Below are positions 1 to 9,163 of a stretch of 64,000 bases of DNA, piece by piece. The position numbers and the translations under genes were made by a program. The notes under the pieces were generated by a model. The model was not told where the DNA came from, searched no databases, and was given only the letters and a program-made list of their open reading frames with translations. Numbering within the stretch: position 1 is the first letter of the stretch; every line of letters begins with the position of its first letter. Origin of the DNA: Ignavibacteria bacterium (GTDB lineage Bacteria > Bacteroidota > Ignavibacteria > Kapaibacteriales > UBA961); NCBI GenBank assembly GCA_947491315.1, contig CANLII010000007.1:26025-90024 (forward strand), in the 5' to 3' direction.

Positions 1-464
1 CACAAAATCGCAGAATCGCACTTGGTCATAAGCAAATCACAGAAAATCCATGGGATTTCTTTGCTGAGCGTTATGCTGTTGGTGCAGATTCACAAGGAAA
101 GATTGAACGAATCATTGAGAAGGGCGTAATCGTCGAATTGCCTGAAGGCGTTGATGGTTTCGTACCGGTTTCTCAATTGTCTTTTGCTCCTGTTCGTATT
201 ATCACTGATTTCTTCCGTGCTGGTGACAATCTTCCTCTCAAGGTCGTTGAATTCGATCGCGAGTCAAAGAAAATTGTTCTTTCCGTGGTGGAATATCTCC
301 GTGATAAAGATCAAGCAATCATTGATGTGTATAATGCGGAACATCCTGTTCCTAATTCAGATAAGTTTGCAAATAATATTGAAGCGGTTGATCTTTCAGC
401 TCTTGCTGAAGAGATTGAATCAGTATTTGAGGATTCAACTCCAAAGAGTACAGATAATCAATAA
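1..464 (+). CDS. rpsA: 30S ribosomal protein S1, C-terminal part (5' end outside window)
   Basis: The open frame enters from the left edge (frame of base 3) and ends at 464, giving about 153 residues. S1 binds mRNA through repeated S1/OB-fold RNA-binding domains and brings it to the 30S subunit. The fragment carries the motif RRIALGHKQITENPWDFF, typical of a late S1 repeat. A nearly complete OB domain follows (GKIERIIEKGVIVELPEGVDGFVPVSQL), then an acidic tail rich in Glu, Ser and Asp. The internal ATG at 138 is not the true start, because the S1 domain is continuous upstream of it. A strong hairpin follows the stop. Confidence 0.93.
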   Translation, partial: QNRRIALGHKQITENPWDFFAERYAVGADSQGKIERIIEKGVIVELPEGVDGFVPVSQLSFAPVRIITDFFRAGDNLPLKVVEFDRESKKIVLSVVEYLRDKDQAIIDVYNAEHPVPNSDKFANNIEAVDLSALAEEIESVFEDSTPKSTDNQ

Positions 465-486
465 TTGTTGCAAATCAATAATAGTG

Positions 487-517
487 CAAAGGCATCCCAA
501 TATTTGGGATGCCTTTG
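487..517 (+). terminator. Hairpin terminator after rpsA
   Basis: Perfect 14-bp stem (CAAAGGCATCCCAA / TTGGGATGCCTTTG) with a 3-nt TAT loop, 23 nt after the rpsA stop. The downstream T-run is short (GTTACAT). It separates the ribosomal gene from the next reading frame, whose longest ATG version would begin inside the hairpin. Confidence 0.75.
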
Positions 518-550
518 TTACATAAGACAAATCTTATTGAGGAAATCATC

Positions 551-2374
551 GTGTCTATTCAAGCATTCCAAGACATATTGGGTAAGAAACCAATCATCGC
601 ATCGGGTTCGATTGCAATGGAATTGTCTTTGCGCGATAAACAAGATATTCCGGCTGATATTTGGAATTTGAAAGATCCGGTTACGATTGAATCCATTTAT
701 CGAGATTTTGTGGATGCCGGTGCAACATTGTTATTGACGAATACTTCAAAGTCCAATCGACTTGCGCTTGATGCATTTTCACTGAGCGATAAAGTCTATG
801 AAATCAATCGAAAAGCAGTGTGGATTGCCCGCACTGCCGCTTTGAGAAAGGCATTGGTGGCAGGTGTAATCGGTCCTACAGGACATTTCTTTGAACCGAT
901 TGGAACCCTAACAAATGAAGAAGCGCATCAAGTATTTGCCGAACAGGCAATGGCTTTGCTTGATAGTGGCGCTGATATGATCATGCTCTCATCATTCATT
1001 GATATAGAAGAATTAATCATTGCGATTCAAGCTGTGAGAGCGGTGAATCCAGATATTCTCATCATTGCATTGAAATCGTTTCCTGAAGACGGAACTGTAC
1101 TTGCAACTTCCTATCCTGCTGATATTGCCGAAAGATTGATGAAGCAGAATGTGATGGCTTTGGGAAGCAATGGCATCGTTGGACCGCAACGCATGACAGA
1201 TATTCTGCGCGCTTTATCGGGTTCAACATTACCTCTCTGCATTCTGCCTGATATCGCCATTCCAACCTTGCTTGAGGGGAGGCCGAGATATAATGCAGAA
1301 CCGGATTATGTTGCAAGTGTTGCCGTTAAACTCGTACAACAAGGTGCATCAATCATCGGTGCTGATGGAGGCGCGACAGTAGAACATGTAAGAGCTATTG
1401 CAAAAGCTGTGGAGCATATCATTCCAGGAAGTGAAAGGGTAGAGCCAAAACCAAGTAAATCGATTGATATTCAGCCGATTGAAAGCGAAGAACAAACCGC
1501 ATTTGCTCAGAAAATCGGAAAGAAGTTTTTGACTACAGTGGAAGTGGAAATTCCGCGTGGTTTGGATATGAAATCCGTTCTCGAAGCTGCAATATTTTTG
1601 AAGGAACAAGGCATTGATGCAGTGAATGTATTTGATGGAGCCAGAGCGCGTGTCAGGATCAGTCCGATTGCTGCTTCACAACTCATCACATCCCAAACCG
1701 GGATGGAATGCATCACGCATATGGCATGTCGCGATAGAAATATGGTCGGTCTGCAAAGTGACTTGATTGGTGCTTATACGCTTGGCATAAAGAATATTCT
1801 TGCAGTAACGGGTGACCCGACAACCATTGGTGATTATCCATTCGCGACCTCAGTCTATGATGTGGATTCAATCGGGCTATGCAGAGCATTGAATCGCATG
1901 AATCAAGGACTAGATTTAATCGGTAATGCACTTGGAAGGGCAACGCAGTTCGCGATTGCTTGTGCTGTGAATCCATGTGCGGATGATCTTACTGTAGAAA
2001 TAAAACGATTAAGAAAAAAAGTTCAAGAAGGTGCAATCATTGCATTTACTCAACCGGTTTTCGATATGGAAACATTGCTGCCATTTCTTGAACGCATCAA
2101 AGATTTGAATATCGCAATCATGCTCGGCATAATTCCACTACGCAGCGCAAGACATGCAGATTTCTTGCATTATGAAGTACCCGGAATGATTGTACCGCAA
2201 TGGGTTCGCGATGCAATGCAACAGGCAGGAAATGACGCAGGTGAAATAGGTTTGAATATTGCGATAGATTTCTTGAAGCAAGCCAAAGAACATGTCCAAG
2301 GCGTATATATCATGCCTCCTGCGAAGCGGTATGATATGGCGATTGACATGTGCAAACGCAGTGGTATTTTGTGA
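551..2374 (+). CDS. Homocysteine S-methyltransferase-like / methylenetetrahydrofolate reductase fusion, zinc cysteines missing
   Basis: 607 aa. Residues about 1-295 form a homocysteine S-methyltransferase (BHMT/MetH N-terminal type) barrel, e.g. the AGATLLLTNTSKSNR segment. Residues about 315-607 form a MetF-type FAD reductase (NILAVTGDPTTIGDYPF; IAFTQPVFD). The architecture matches bifunctional YitJ-like proteins that make methyl-THF and methylate homocysteine. The zinc site is absent: the usual NC is N-G at residues 207-208, and GGCCGT reads GADGGA at 270-275, so all three ligand cysteines are replaced. Methyltransfer by the classical mechanism is therefore doubtful, while the reductase half looks intact. 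The start is GTG 551 with GAGG just upstream; ATG 509 lies inside the terminator hairpin. It is unusual but not truncated. Confidence 0.88.
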   Translation: MSIQAFQDILGKKPIIASGSIAMELSLRDKQDIPADIWNLKDPVTIESIYRDFVDAGATLLLTNTSKSNRLALDAFSLSDKVYEINRKAVWIARTAALRKALVAGVIGPTGHFFEPIGTLTNEEAHQVFAEQAMALLDSGADMIMLSSFIDIEELIIAIQAVRAVNPDILIIALKSFPEDGTVLATSYPADIAERLMKQNVMALGSNGIVGPQRMTDILRALSGSTLPLCILPDIAIPTLLEGRPRYNAEPDYVASVAVKLVQQGASIIGADGGATVEHVRAIAKAVEHIIPGSERVEPKPSKSIDIQPIESEEQTAFAQKIGKKFLTTVEVEIPRGLDMKSVLEAAIFLKEQGIDAVNVFDGARARVRISPIAASQLITSQTGMECITHMACRDRNMVGLQSDLIGAYTLGIKNILAVTGDPTTIGDYPFATSVYDVDSIGLCRALNRMNQGLDLIGNALGRATQFAIACAVNPCADDLTVEIKRLRKKVQEGAIIAFTQPVFDMETLLPFLERIKDLNIAIMLGIIPLRSARHADFLHYEVPGMIVPQWVRDAMQQAGNDAGEIGLNIAIDFLKQAKEHVQGVYIMPPAKRYDMAIDMCKRSGIL

Positions 2375-2411
2375 TGCAAATTTGAATTATACATATTTCG
2401 GAAATACAATC

Positions 2412-4082
2412 ATGTCTTATCTTCAACTCTTTGAACAGCATGAAGGAACGCTGAATAAAGCGCTTGATGCAATTCGCTCACGCAGTTTTTATGCACATTG
2501 GCCGGAACCTCCGAGCGGTAGGATTTATGGTGAAACCGCACAAGAAGATGGCTTGCAGTCATTCAAATCCTCACTCAATTCTGCATTCACATTTCCGCAG
2601 AAAGATAGTTCAGGAACAGTTGGTTCTGAGCAATCTCCCTATGGCTTTCCATTAGATATTTCTTATCCTGCTTTTTCTGCGGATGACTTGATTGCTAATG
2701 CACAATCAGCACTGAGTGAATGGAAGCAATTTTCAACAAAAGAGCGTGCAGGAATTCTGATTGAATGTTTGGAGAGAGCTTCCAAGCATTTCTTTCACAT
2801 TGGTTTTTCTACGATGCATACAACTGGCCAAGGATTCATCATGGCATTCCAGGCATCGGGACCGCATGCATTTGACCGCGCACTTGAATCGATTGCAACG
2901 GGATATATGGCAATTGATACTTTTGCGGAGTCAGTGCAATGGACAAAGCCGATGGGTAAAATGCAGGTTGATTTACAAAAGACATTTCATGTTCGACCCA
3001 AAGGAATCAATCTCACGATCGGTTGCTCCACATTCCCAATTTGGAATTCATTTCCGGGCATGTTTGCTTCGCTCATCACCGGCAATGTGACAATCGCAAA
3101 AAGTCATCCTTCGGCAATTCTTCCGATTGCGATTTGTATTCGATCATTTCAAGAAACGCTCATTGATTTGGGAGTGAATCCACATGTGATTCAAATTGCA
3201 ATCGATGATGCATCACAACCAATCACGCTGGATCTTGCGCAAAGAAGTGAGATAACTACAGTTGATTATACAGGATCATCTTCATTCGGAAATCATTTAG
3301 AGCAAGTGTTACAAGGATCAAAAACGGAGCTGTTCACCGAGAAAGCCGGCGTGAATTGTGCATTGATCGGCGAAGTTGAATCGCTTGATGCTGTACTGGA
3401 CAATCTTGCATTCAGTCTTTCTTTGTATAGCGGACAAATGTGTACCACTCCGCAAAATATCTATGTGCCGAAAGATGGTGTGAAAACCTCTGAAGGAATC
3501 GTCTCTTTTGATGATATATGTACAAAGCTCAAAGAAAAAGTTGATGCTTTGGTATTCAATGAAAAGATGGGTCCGGGCACGCTTGGCGCATTACATTCAC
3601 CTGCTGTTATGAGCAGAGTGGAAAAAGCAAAAGCATCTGGATTGCATATCATTCGTGATTCCGCTTCTGTTCAACATCAAGGATTTGATTCCGCGATTTC
3701 ATGCTCTCCTTTGATCTTGAAAGTTGAATCTGCAGATCAAGCGATAGTACATGAAGAATGGTTCGGTCCGATATCATTCATCATTCCTGTTGATTCGATT
3801 CAAGCAGGAATTACCGCGATGTCTGATTCTGTGAAGAAGCATGGCGCGCTCACCACATTGTTGTATTTGCAAAGCAAAGAATTGATGTCACTTGCCGAAG
3901 AGCAACTCATCGATGCAGGCGTGCATGTTTCATTCAATCTCACGGGTCCTATTTGGGTGAATCAATCCGCCGCATTCAGTGATTTTCATGGAGCAGGCGC
4001 GAATCCCGCAGGCAATGCATCATTTGCCGATTTGTCATTTGTGAGTAAACGATTCAATGTCATAGGCATTCGCAAGCCATAA
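2412..4082 (+). CDS. paaN: Phenylacetic acid degradation protein PaaN (aldehyde dehydrogenase family)
   Basis: 556 aa. It resembles the PaaN branch of aldehyde dehydrogenases, which act on the ring-opened phenylacetyl-CoA intermediate, oxidising the semialdehyde. The N-terminus (LFEQHEGTLNKALDAIRSR, then EQSPYGFPLDISYP) and overall length fit PaaN. The catalytic cysteine is Cys344 in SGQMCTTPQNIYVP, and the cofactor region includes TGSSSFG and EKAGVN. No MaoC hydratase domain is fused, unlike PaaZ. The start at 2412 is chosen because upstream codons overlap the preceding gene and share no family similarity. The other paa gene in the window, paaA, lies 43 kb away. The exact substrate is inferred. 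Confidence 0.85.
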   Translation: MSYLQLFEQHEGTLNKALDAIRSRSFYAHWPEPPSGRIYGETAQEDGLQSFKSSLNSAFTFPQKDSSGTVGSEQSPYGFPLDISYPAFSADDLIANAQSALSEWKQFSTKERAGILIECLERASKHFFHIGFSTMHTTGQGFIMAFQASGPHAFDRALESIATGYMAIDTFAESVQWTKPMGKMQVDLQKTFHVRPKGINLTIGCSTFPIWNSFPGMFASLITGNVTIAKSHPSAILPIAICIRSFQETLIDLGVNPHVIQIAIDDASQPITLDLAQRSEITTVDYTGSSSFGNHLEQVLQGSKTELFTEKAGVNCALIGEVESLDAVLDNLAFSLSLYSGQMCTTPQNIYVPKDGVKTSEGIVSFDDICTKLKEKVDALVFNEKMGPGTLGALHSPAVMSRVEKAKASGLHIIRDSASVQHQGFDSAISCSPLILKVESADQAIVHEEWFGPISFIIPVDSIQAGITAMSDSVKKHGALTTLLYLQSKELMSLAEEQLIDAGVHVSFNLTGPIWVNQSAAFSDFHGAGANPAGNASFADLSFVSKRFNVIGIRKP

Positions 4083-4088
4083 ACAAAA

Positions 4089-4119
4089 AAGGCCATCCTC
4101 TCAGTAAAAGGATGGCCTT
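4089..4119. terminator. Bidirectional terminator between convergent paaN and P5C dehydrogenase
   Basis: An 11-bp stem (AAGGCCATCCT / AGGATGGCCTT) with a 9-nt loop. A T-run follows on the plus strand (CATTTTTTTAG) and an A-run precedes it, which reads as a T-run on the minus strand, so it can stop transcription from both sides. Confidence 0.85.
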
Positions 4120-4136
4120 CATTTTTTTAGCGATGA

Positions 4137-5681
4137 TTATTTTTTCTTGCTGATTGTTTTTGCCTGCATGAAGAGAAGCATATAATCTCTCCCGCCTGCT
4201 TTGGAGTCCGTGCCACTCATATTGAATCCACCAAATGGATGCGCGCCGACCAATGCGCCTGTGCATTTACGATTCAAATAGAGATTCCCGCAATGGAATT
4301 CCGCTTCCGCTCTATCGAGTTTCTTGCTGTCATTCGTGAAGACGGCACCTGTCAAACCATAGATTGTATTATTTGCGATTGACATAGCATTGTCGAAGTT
4401 CTTTGCTTTGATTACTGCAAGGACAGGACCGAATATTTCTTCTTGAGAAATCTTCGCATTCGGTTTTATATCCGTGAATACGGTCGGCTTGATATAATAT
4501 CCATTCATACCTTCGACTTTCTCGCCACCACAAAGCAATTTGCCTTCTTTCTTGCCGATTTCGATATACTTTAAAATGGATTGTTCCGCTTTCTTGGATA
4601 CTACAGGACCCATCGCATGATCTTCCATCGGATTGCCCTGTGAAACTGCACTAACGGCAACCTTGAGTTTTGCAACGAATTCTTTATAGATATTCTGATG
4701 AACAATTACGCGTGAGCAAGCCGAACACTTTTGACCTTGAAAACCAAAAGCTGCTTGCACAGTTCCTTTCACAGCATCATCAATATTACAATCTTCATCG
4801 ATGATCATGCTGTCTTTACCGCCCATCTCAGCAACGATTCTTTTGATCCAGATTTGACCCGGTACTGTTTTCGCGGCAAGTTCATTGATATGCAAACCAA
4901 CTTCCATTGATCCTGTGAAGGAGATGAAGCGCGTCTTTGGATGTGAAACCAAATAATCACCTGCTTCAGCGCCGGATGCAACGAGAAAATTTAAGACGCC
5001 TTTCGGGAGTCCGATAGAACGCATGATATCGACAAAAAGCCAGCCCATCATGGGTGAATCAGAAGATGGCTTTAACACGACAGTATTACCTGCTGCAATC
5101 GCTGCACTGGCTGTACCCACGAGAATTGCGAATGGGAAATTCCAGGGTGGAATCACGACGCCTACGCCAAGTGGAATATAGACCATTTTGTTCTTTTCAC
5201 CTTTCACCGGAGTGATTGGTTGTTTGCCCGCATAGCGCAAAGCTTCGCGACCATAAAATTCCAAGAAGTCAATTGCTTCACAGGTGTCTGCATCTGCTTC
5301 GAGATAATTTTTTCCAACTTCAGAAATCATCCATGCATTGATTTCGAGTCTGCGCTTGCGAATCACATTCGCTGCTTTGAATAAAAATGCCGCACGCTCT
5401 TTTGCAGGAACAAATCTCCATGTTTCAAATGCTTTCAGTGCGGCTTGCATTGCTTTTTCTGCATCATCCTTGCCGGACTTCTGAAATGTTCCAATCACTT
5501 CGCTGTTCTCGGAAGGATTGATTGAAACTGTTTTGGCATCTGTATAAATCGCTTTGCCATGAATATAATTCGGATACTCTTTTCCGAATTGAGCTCTGAC
5601 TGCTTCAAGAGCTTTTCTTTGTTTCTTTGCAATCGAGGGATCTGCAAAATTGAGGAATACCTCATTTGTGAATTCTTTCAT
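4137..5681 (-). CDS. rocA: L-glutamate gamma-semialdehyde dehydrogenase (1-pyrroline-5-carboxylate dehydrogenase)
   Basis: 514 aa, the usual size of stand-alone RocA/PruA enzymes, which oxidise glutamate semialdehyde to glutamate with NAD+ at the end of proline and arginine catabolism. Visible motifs are the oxyanion-hole Asn in VIPPWNFPF (about 174-182), FTGS (255-258), the general base Glu285 in AEMGGKD, and catalytic Cys319 in [15 protein letters not shown] 5681 is chosen because longer versions run into the upstream gene on the same strand. No proline dehydrogenase (putA/fadM-like) is adjacent. The symbol follows the Bacillus-type family; pruA would serve equally well. Confidence 0.9.
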   Translation of the reverse strand: MKEFTNEVFLNFADPSIAKKQRKALEAVRAQFGKEYPNYIHGKAIYTDAKTVSINPSENSEVIGTFQKSGKDDAEKAMQAALKAFETWRFVPAKERAAFLFKAANVIRKRRLEINAWMISEVGKNYLEADADTCEAIDFLEFYGREALRYAGKQPITPVKGEKNKMVYIPLGVGVVIPPWNFPFAILVGTASAAIAAGNTVVLKPSSDSPMMGWLFVDIMRSIGLPKGVLNFLVASGAEAGDYLVSHPKTRFISFTGSMEVGLHINELAAKTVPGQIWIKRIVAEMGGKDSMIIDEDCNIDDAVKGTVQAAFGFQGQKCSACSRVIVHQNIYKEFVAKLKVAVSAVSQGNPMEDHAMGPVVSKKAEQSILKYIEIGKKEGKLLCGGEKVEGMNGYYIKPTVFTDIKPNAKISQEEIFGPVLAVIKAKNFDNAMSIANNTIYGLTGAVFTNDSKKLDRAEAEFHCGNLYLNRKCTGALVGAHPFGGFNMSGTDSKAGGRDYMLLFMQAKTISKKK

Positions 5682-5704
5682 ATTGCCATTCGAGTTATGT
5701 GAAA

Positions 5705-6163
5705 TTACAGTACTGTTTTCAATAAGAGATTGATTTGCGAGAGTAGTAATCCAATGCCGAGGATGCAGAAGATCCAATTGATGATGACCGCGATATGATA
5801 TCCTTTTGCACCGGGCAGGAATGTATAGACTTCAAACAAATGCAATGAATCGATAATATCATTGCTGTCAACATGCGCAATATCCTTTCCTAATTCATGT
5901 GATTTGCGGGCAATGACATCTATACGTTTGAATTCTCTGCGGAAGTCAAGACCCCAAAGAGTCATCAATACAACATAGATTTGATATTGTTTGAGCTTGA
6001 ATTCTTCATAACCTTGAAAAGGCATAATCGATTCAGGCAAATAGAGAAAAAACCACAAACACCCCGCACTTGCAAAAAGTAAAGAAGTGATGCGTTTGAG
6101 TCGATTGCGTTTTGATTCATATAATACGCGAATCGATTCGGAGTAGAGTGGTGTAGATTTCAT
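5705..6163 (-). CDS. Small two-helix membrane protein of unknown function
   Basis: 152 aa from ATG 6163. There is a basic N-terminal region (ESKRNRLKRITSLLFASAGCLWFFLYLP), a first hydrophobic helix at about 25-42, a charged middle segment (FRREFKRIDVIARKSHELGKD), and a C-terminal helix at about 124-147 (HIAVIINWIFCILGIGLLL). I do not recognise a family. A GTG at 6232 would add 23 residues. The TAnnTTTG promoter-like box at 6205-6212 lies inside that extension and favours ATG 6163. It ends 23 bp before the P5C dehydrogenase start and probably shares its transcript. Confidence 0.55.
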   Translation of the reverse strand: MKSTPLYSESIRVLYESKRNRLKRITSLLFASAGCLWFFLYLPESIMPFQGYEEFKLKQYQIYVVLMTLWGLDFRREFKRIDVIARKSHELGKDIAHVDSNDIIDSLHLFEVYTFLPGAKGYHIAVIINWIFCILGIGLLLSQINLLLKTVL

Positions 6164-6204
6164 GTTGAGATATGCTAAGTTTGCATCGCCATTCAAGTCA
6201 TGCA

Positions 6205-6212
6205 CAAAAATA
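6205..6212 (-). promoter_or_regulatory. TAnnTTTG (-7-type) promoter box for the small membrane protein
   Basis: Minus-strand TATTTTTG, 41 nt before ATG 6163. It matches the Bacteroidota -7 consensus TAnnTTTG and supports the shorter start of the gene. Confidence 0.45.
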
Positions 6213-6357
6213 CGGTTGTTTCCTGACTCCACATTCTGATTTTCAGTGATTTTTGGAGTTCTTGTGAGGGTTCAACATTTCAATGCTCAAAATTGTTCAC
6301 TGTTTCCGGAATTCATACAACATGAAAGAATTATGTGGAAAAGCTCAAGCCACCATC

Positions 6358-6873
6358 ATGTCATATAAAGGCATCATACCCAAAATCGGAAAGAATGTTT
6401 TGATTTGCGATGGCGTACGGATTATCGGAGATGTGGAAATTGGTGATGATTCCAATGTGTGGTTCAATGCGGTATTGCGTGGCGATGTTTTTCCGATCAA
6501 AATCGGGAAGAGAACCAATATTCAGGATGGATCCATATTACATGTCACCACAGACAAGTTCGCATTGAATATCGGCGATGATGTGACCGTTGGACATAAT
6601 GCCATTTTGCATGGCGCAACAATCGGAAATCGTTGTTTGATTGGGATGGGTGCAATTGTGCTTGACAATGCCATTATTGAAGATGAGGCAATCGTAGCCG
6701 CCGGTTCTGTGGTCAAACCCGGAATGATTGTTCCATCAGGTATGATGGTGGCCGGCATTCCTGCCAAAATCATCCGAGAAGTCAGACCCGATGAGAAAAA
6801 AGGGTTTATTGAGAGTGCCGAACATTATCGCGAGATTTCGGAAAGCTATCGCGAAGAATATGGACAATCATGA
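6358..6873 (+). CDS. Gamma-carbonic anhydrase family protein (left-handed beta-helix)
   Basis: 171 aa of hexapeptide repeats forming a left-handed beta-helix, of the YrdA/PaaY/CaiE-like gamma-CA family. The three zinc-binding histidines are present: His62 (SILHVTTD), His80 and His85 (VGHNAILHG). The conserved RGDVFPIKIG and NIQDGS segments are also there. These proteins are zinc enzymes with carbonic anhydrase or, for PaaY, thioesterase activity; which applies here cannot be told. ATG 6358 (MSYKG) is the start that aligns with the family, and an in-frame ATG at 6283 adds 25 unrelated residues. The last 6 bases overlap the convergent trpS. Confidence 0.85.
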   Translation: MSYKGIIPKIGKNVLICDGVRIIGDVEIGDDSNVWFNAVLRGDVFPIKIGKRTNIQDGSILHVTTDKFALNIGDDVTVGHNAILHGATIGNRCLIGMGAIVLDNAIIEDEAIVAAGSVVKPGMIVPSGMMVAGIPAKIIREVRPDEKKGFIESAEHYREISESYREEYGQS

Positions 6874-7881
6874 GGGTTCAACAAATCCCACTTTCTTATA
6901 CACTTTTCTCAATGTTTTGAATGCTTGTCTGCGCGCCTTTTCCGCACCGATTTTTAATAATGCAGACAATTCATCGGGATTCGATCGTATTTCTTCGAAT
7001 CGATTTCGAATAGGGGAAATAAGCTCAGCAACAGCTTCAGCAACCGCTTCCTTGAAAGGAGCATAACCTCTTCCATTGAATTCATCGGAAATTTCCTGCA
7101 TGGACTTTCCTGTGGAAATATGATAGAGCGACATCAAATTTGAAATGCCTGGTGTTTGCTCTGTATCATAGATGATATCCGTACCGGAATCCGTTACTGC
7201 TCTTTTGATTTTATTCTTGATCACTGCATCTGCATCATGCAAAAAGATACAAGAATTTTGATTGGGATCTGATTTCGACATCTTCTTGCGTGGTTCCTGC
7301 AAACTCATGATGCGAGCTCCTTCTTTGGGAATGAAAGGATCCGGAACCGCAAAAGTAGGGGAATACAAATGATTGAATCGCTCAGCCAAATTTCTTGTCA
7401 ATTCAATATGCTGTTTTTGATCTTCGCCAACAGGTACAAGATCTGCTTGATAGAGAAGAATATCGGCGGCCATCAAAACGGGATAAGAGAATAATCCGAC
7501 ATTGACATTTTCACTATGCTGTTGAGATTTATCCTTGAATTGCGTCATGCGTTGGGCTTCCCCAAAGCCGGTGAAACAATTCAACACCCAAGCAAGTTGA
7601 GCATGCTCCGGCACATGAGATTGAATGAACAGCGTTGATTGCTCGGTATTGATTCCGCAGGCGGCATACATCGCAACGACATCCACGGATCGTCTGCGAA
7701 GATCGGCCGGAACTTGTCTTGTGGTGATGGCATGCATGTCGGCAACCATGAAATAGCACTCATAATCATCTTGTAATTGCACCCAATTCTTCATGGCACC
7801 GGCATAATGTCCGATTGTAAGATCACCACTGGCTTGGATGCCACTCAAAATGATTTTCTTTGATGTATTCTCTGTATTCAT
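6868..7881 (-). CDS. trpS: Tryptophanyl-tRNA synthetase
   Basis: 337 aa, a standard bacterial TrpS length. It charges tRNA-Trp. The class I HIGH signature appears as TIGHYAGA near residue 25 and the KMSKS loop as KKMSKSDPN. The tryptophan-pocket motifs GEDQKQHIELTRNLAERFN and YPVLMAADILLY are intact. ATG 7881 (MNTENTSKK) is preferred to ATG 7908, which sits on the promoter-like box at 7906-7913. The 3' end overlaps the convergent carbonic anhydrase gene by 6 nt with no terminator between them. Confidence 0.97.
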   Translation of the reverse strand: MNTENTSKKIILSGIQASGDLTIGHYAGAMKNWVQLQDDYECYFMVADMHAITTRQVPADLRRRSVDVVAMYAACGINTEQSTLFIQSHVPEHAQLAWVLNCFTGFGEAQRMTQFKDKSQQHSENVNVGLFSYPVLMAADILLYQADLVPVGEDQKQHIELTRNLAERFNHLYSPTFAVPDPFIPKEGARIMSLQEPRKKMSKSDPNQNSCIFLHDADAVIKNKIKRAVTDSGTDIIYDTEQTPGISNLMSLYHISTGKSMQEISDEFNGRGYAPFKEAVAEAVAELISPIRNRFEEIRSNPDELSALLKIGAEKARRQAFKTLRKVYKKVGFVEPS

Positions 7882-7905
7882 GACTGTTTCACCAAAAATG
7901 ATTCG

Positions 7906-7913
7906 CAAATATA
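7906..7913 (-). promoter_or_regulatory. TAnnTTTG promoter box upstream of trpS
   Basis: Minus-strand TATATTTG ending 24 nt before ATG 7881. It matches the Bacteroidota -7 consensus and implies a very short leader, so a tryptophan attenuator is unlikely. Confidence 0.5.
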
Positions 7914-7966
7914 GCCTTTCGAGTCAATTTTCTCCATGTTTCACCTTCGCTTTTCTATAAAGTGGA

Positions 7967-9163
7967 ATGAAAATTGCACAAATACGACATATGAGTAAAA
8001 CAACATTTCATGCCGTTGCAGATTCACCAATCCAAAGCTATTGGGAACATACAGCATTTACGGAAGTGGATATTTGCATTGTCGGTGCCGGCATCATTGG
8101 TCTATCAACCGCATTGGAATGCAGGGAAAAATTTCCTTCTGCATCCATAACGATAGTGGAACAGGCGCCGCATGGACATGGAGCAACGACAAGAAATGCA
8201 GGTTTTGCGTGTTTCGGAAGTGCAACCGAGTTATTGCATGATGTAGATGCATTTGGTCATGATCATGCTTTTGAAATTGCCAATGAACGATATCTTGGAT
8301 TGCAGAAGCTCTTGCAAAGATGTTCTCCTGAGTCCATCAAATATGAACATTTGGGTGGTGCGGAATTGATTCGCGCGAGTGAATTGCATTTGCTCGATAG
8401 ACTTTCAGAGATGAATGCACTTGCGAAAGAAATCACCGGTGATTATGAGACTTATGTTTTGCTAAGTAAGGAAGAGCAAGAATCTCTTGGCTTTTCGACA
8501 GCCGTGAAAGCAGTGATCATGAATAAGCATGAAGGTCAATTGCATAGCGGATATCTTCATGCCACGCTAGAGCGTTTGGCTCGTGAAGCAGATATTCGCA
8601 TTGAGTTTGGAAGCAAAGTGATGTCCATACAAGATGATCATCAGGCAATTGCCATGATTTCTTGTCCGGTCGGTGAGTATACATTGAAGGCAAAAGCAAT
8701 CATCTTGGCAAATAATGCGAGCATTCCTCTTTTGGCTTCGGAATTCCCGATAAAGCCGGGAAGAGGACAAGTGATTGTAACATCACCGATAGAAGATTTG
8801 TCATTCCAAGGTGCCTATCACATTGAAGAAGGATTCTACTATTTCAGATCGCTTGGTAATCGCATTTTGCTTGGAGGTGGCAGGAATCTGGATGTTCAGA
8901 CAGAAGAAACCTATGAATTCGGTCATACCGATCTTGTGATGAATGCACTTGAAACATTATTGAGAGATATAATCATTCCCGGAAAGGAATATACGATTGA
9001 CTATGCATGGTCCGGATTGATGGGATTCACGCCGAATAAAAAACCAATTGTTTCCACTGTATCTGATCATGTGTATTGTGCATTTGGATGCAATGGAATG
9101 GGCGTGGCACTTGGATCGCGCATAGCGCAGTCAATCACTCAACTCATACGGTTTGATGGATGA
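7967..9163 (+). CDS. FAD-dependent oxidoreductase of the D-amino acid oxidase (DAO) family
   Basis: 398 aa. It carries an N-terminal FAD-binding Rossmann motif (VDICIVGAGIIGLSTALE, about 31-48), then the DAO-type GATTRNAGFACFGS segment and a C-terminal dinucleotide-closing stretch (YCAFGCNGMGVALGSRIAQ). Relatives oxidise amines or D-amino/imino acids (DadA, glycine oxidase, PuuB-like); the substrate is unknown. ATG 7991 (MSKTTF) is an equally plausible start since neither has a clear Shine-Dalgarno. The stop overlaps the start of the AEC transporter (ATGA), so the enzyme and transporter are probably coupled and may share a substrate. Confidence 0.82.
   Translation: MKIAQIRHMSKTTFHAVADSPIQSYWEHTAFTEVDICIVGAGIIGLSTALECREKFPSASITIVEQAPHGHGATTRNAGFACFGSATELLHDVDAFGHDHAFEIANERYLGLQKLLQRCSPESIKYEHLGGAELIRASELHLLDRLSEMNALAKEITGDYETYVLLSKEEQESLGFSTAVKAVIMNKHEGQLHSGYLHATLERLAREADIRIEFGSKVMSIQDDHQAIAMISCPVGEYTLKAKAIILANNASIPLLASEFPIKPGRGQVIVTSPIEDLSFQGAYHIEEGFYYFRSLGNRILLGGGRNLDVQTEETYEFGHTDLVMNALETLLRDIIIPGKEYTIDYAWSGLMGFTPNKKPIVSTVSDHVYCAFGCNGMGVALGSRIAQSITQLIRFDG

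Noticed and set aside
509..550. ATG start of the MTHFR fusion at 509
   Set aside because: It lies within the rpsA terminator hairpin; GTG 551 with GAGG upstream fits the family's N-terminus.
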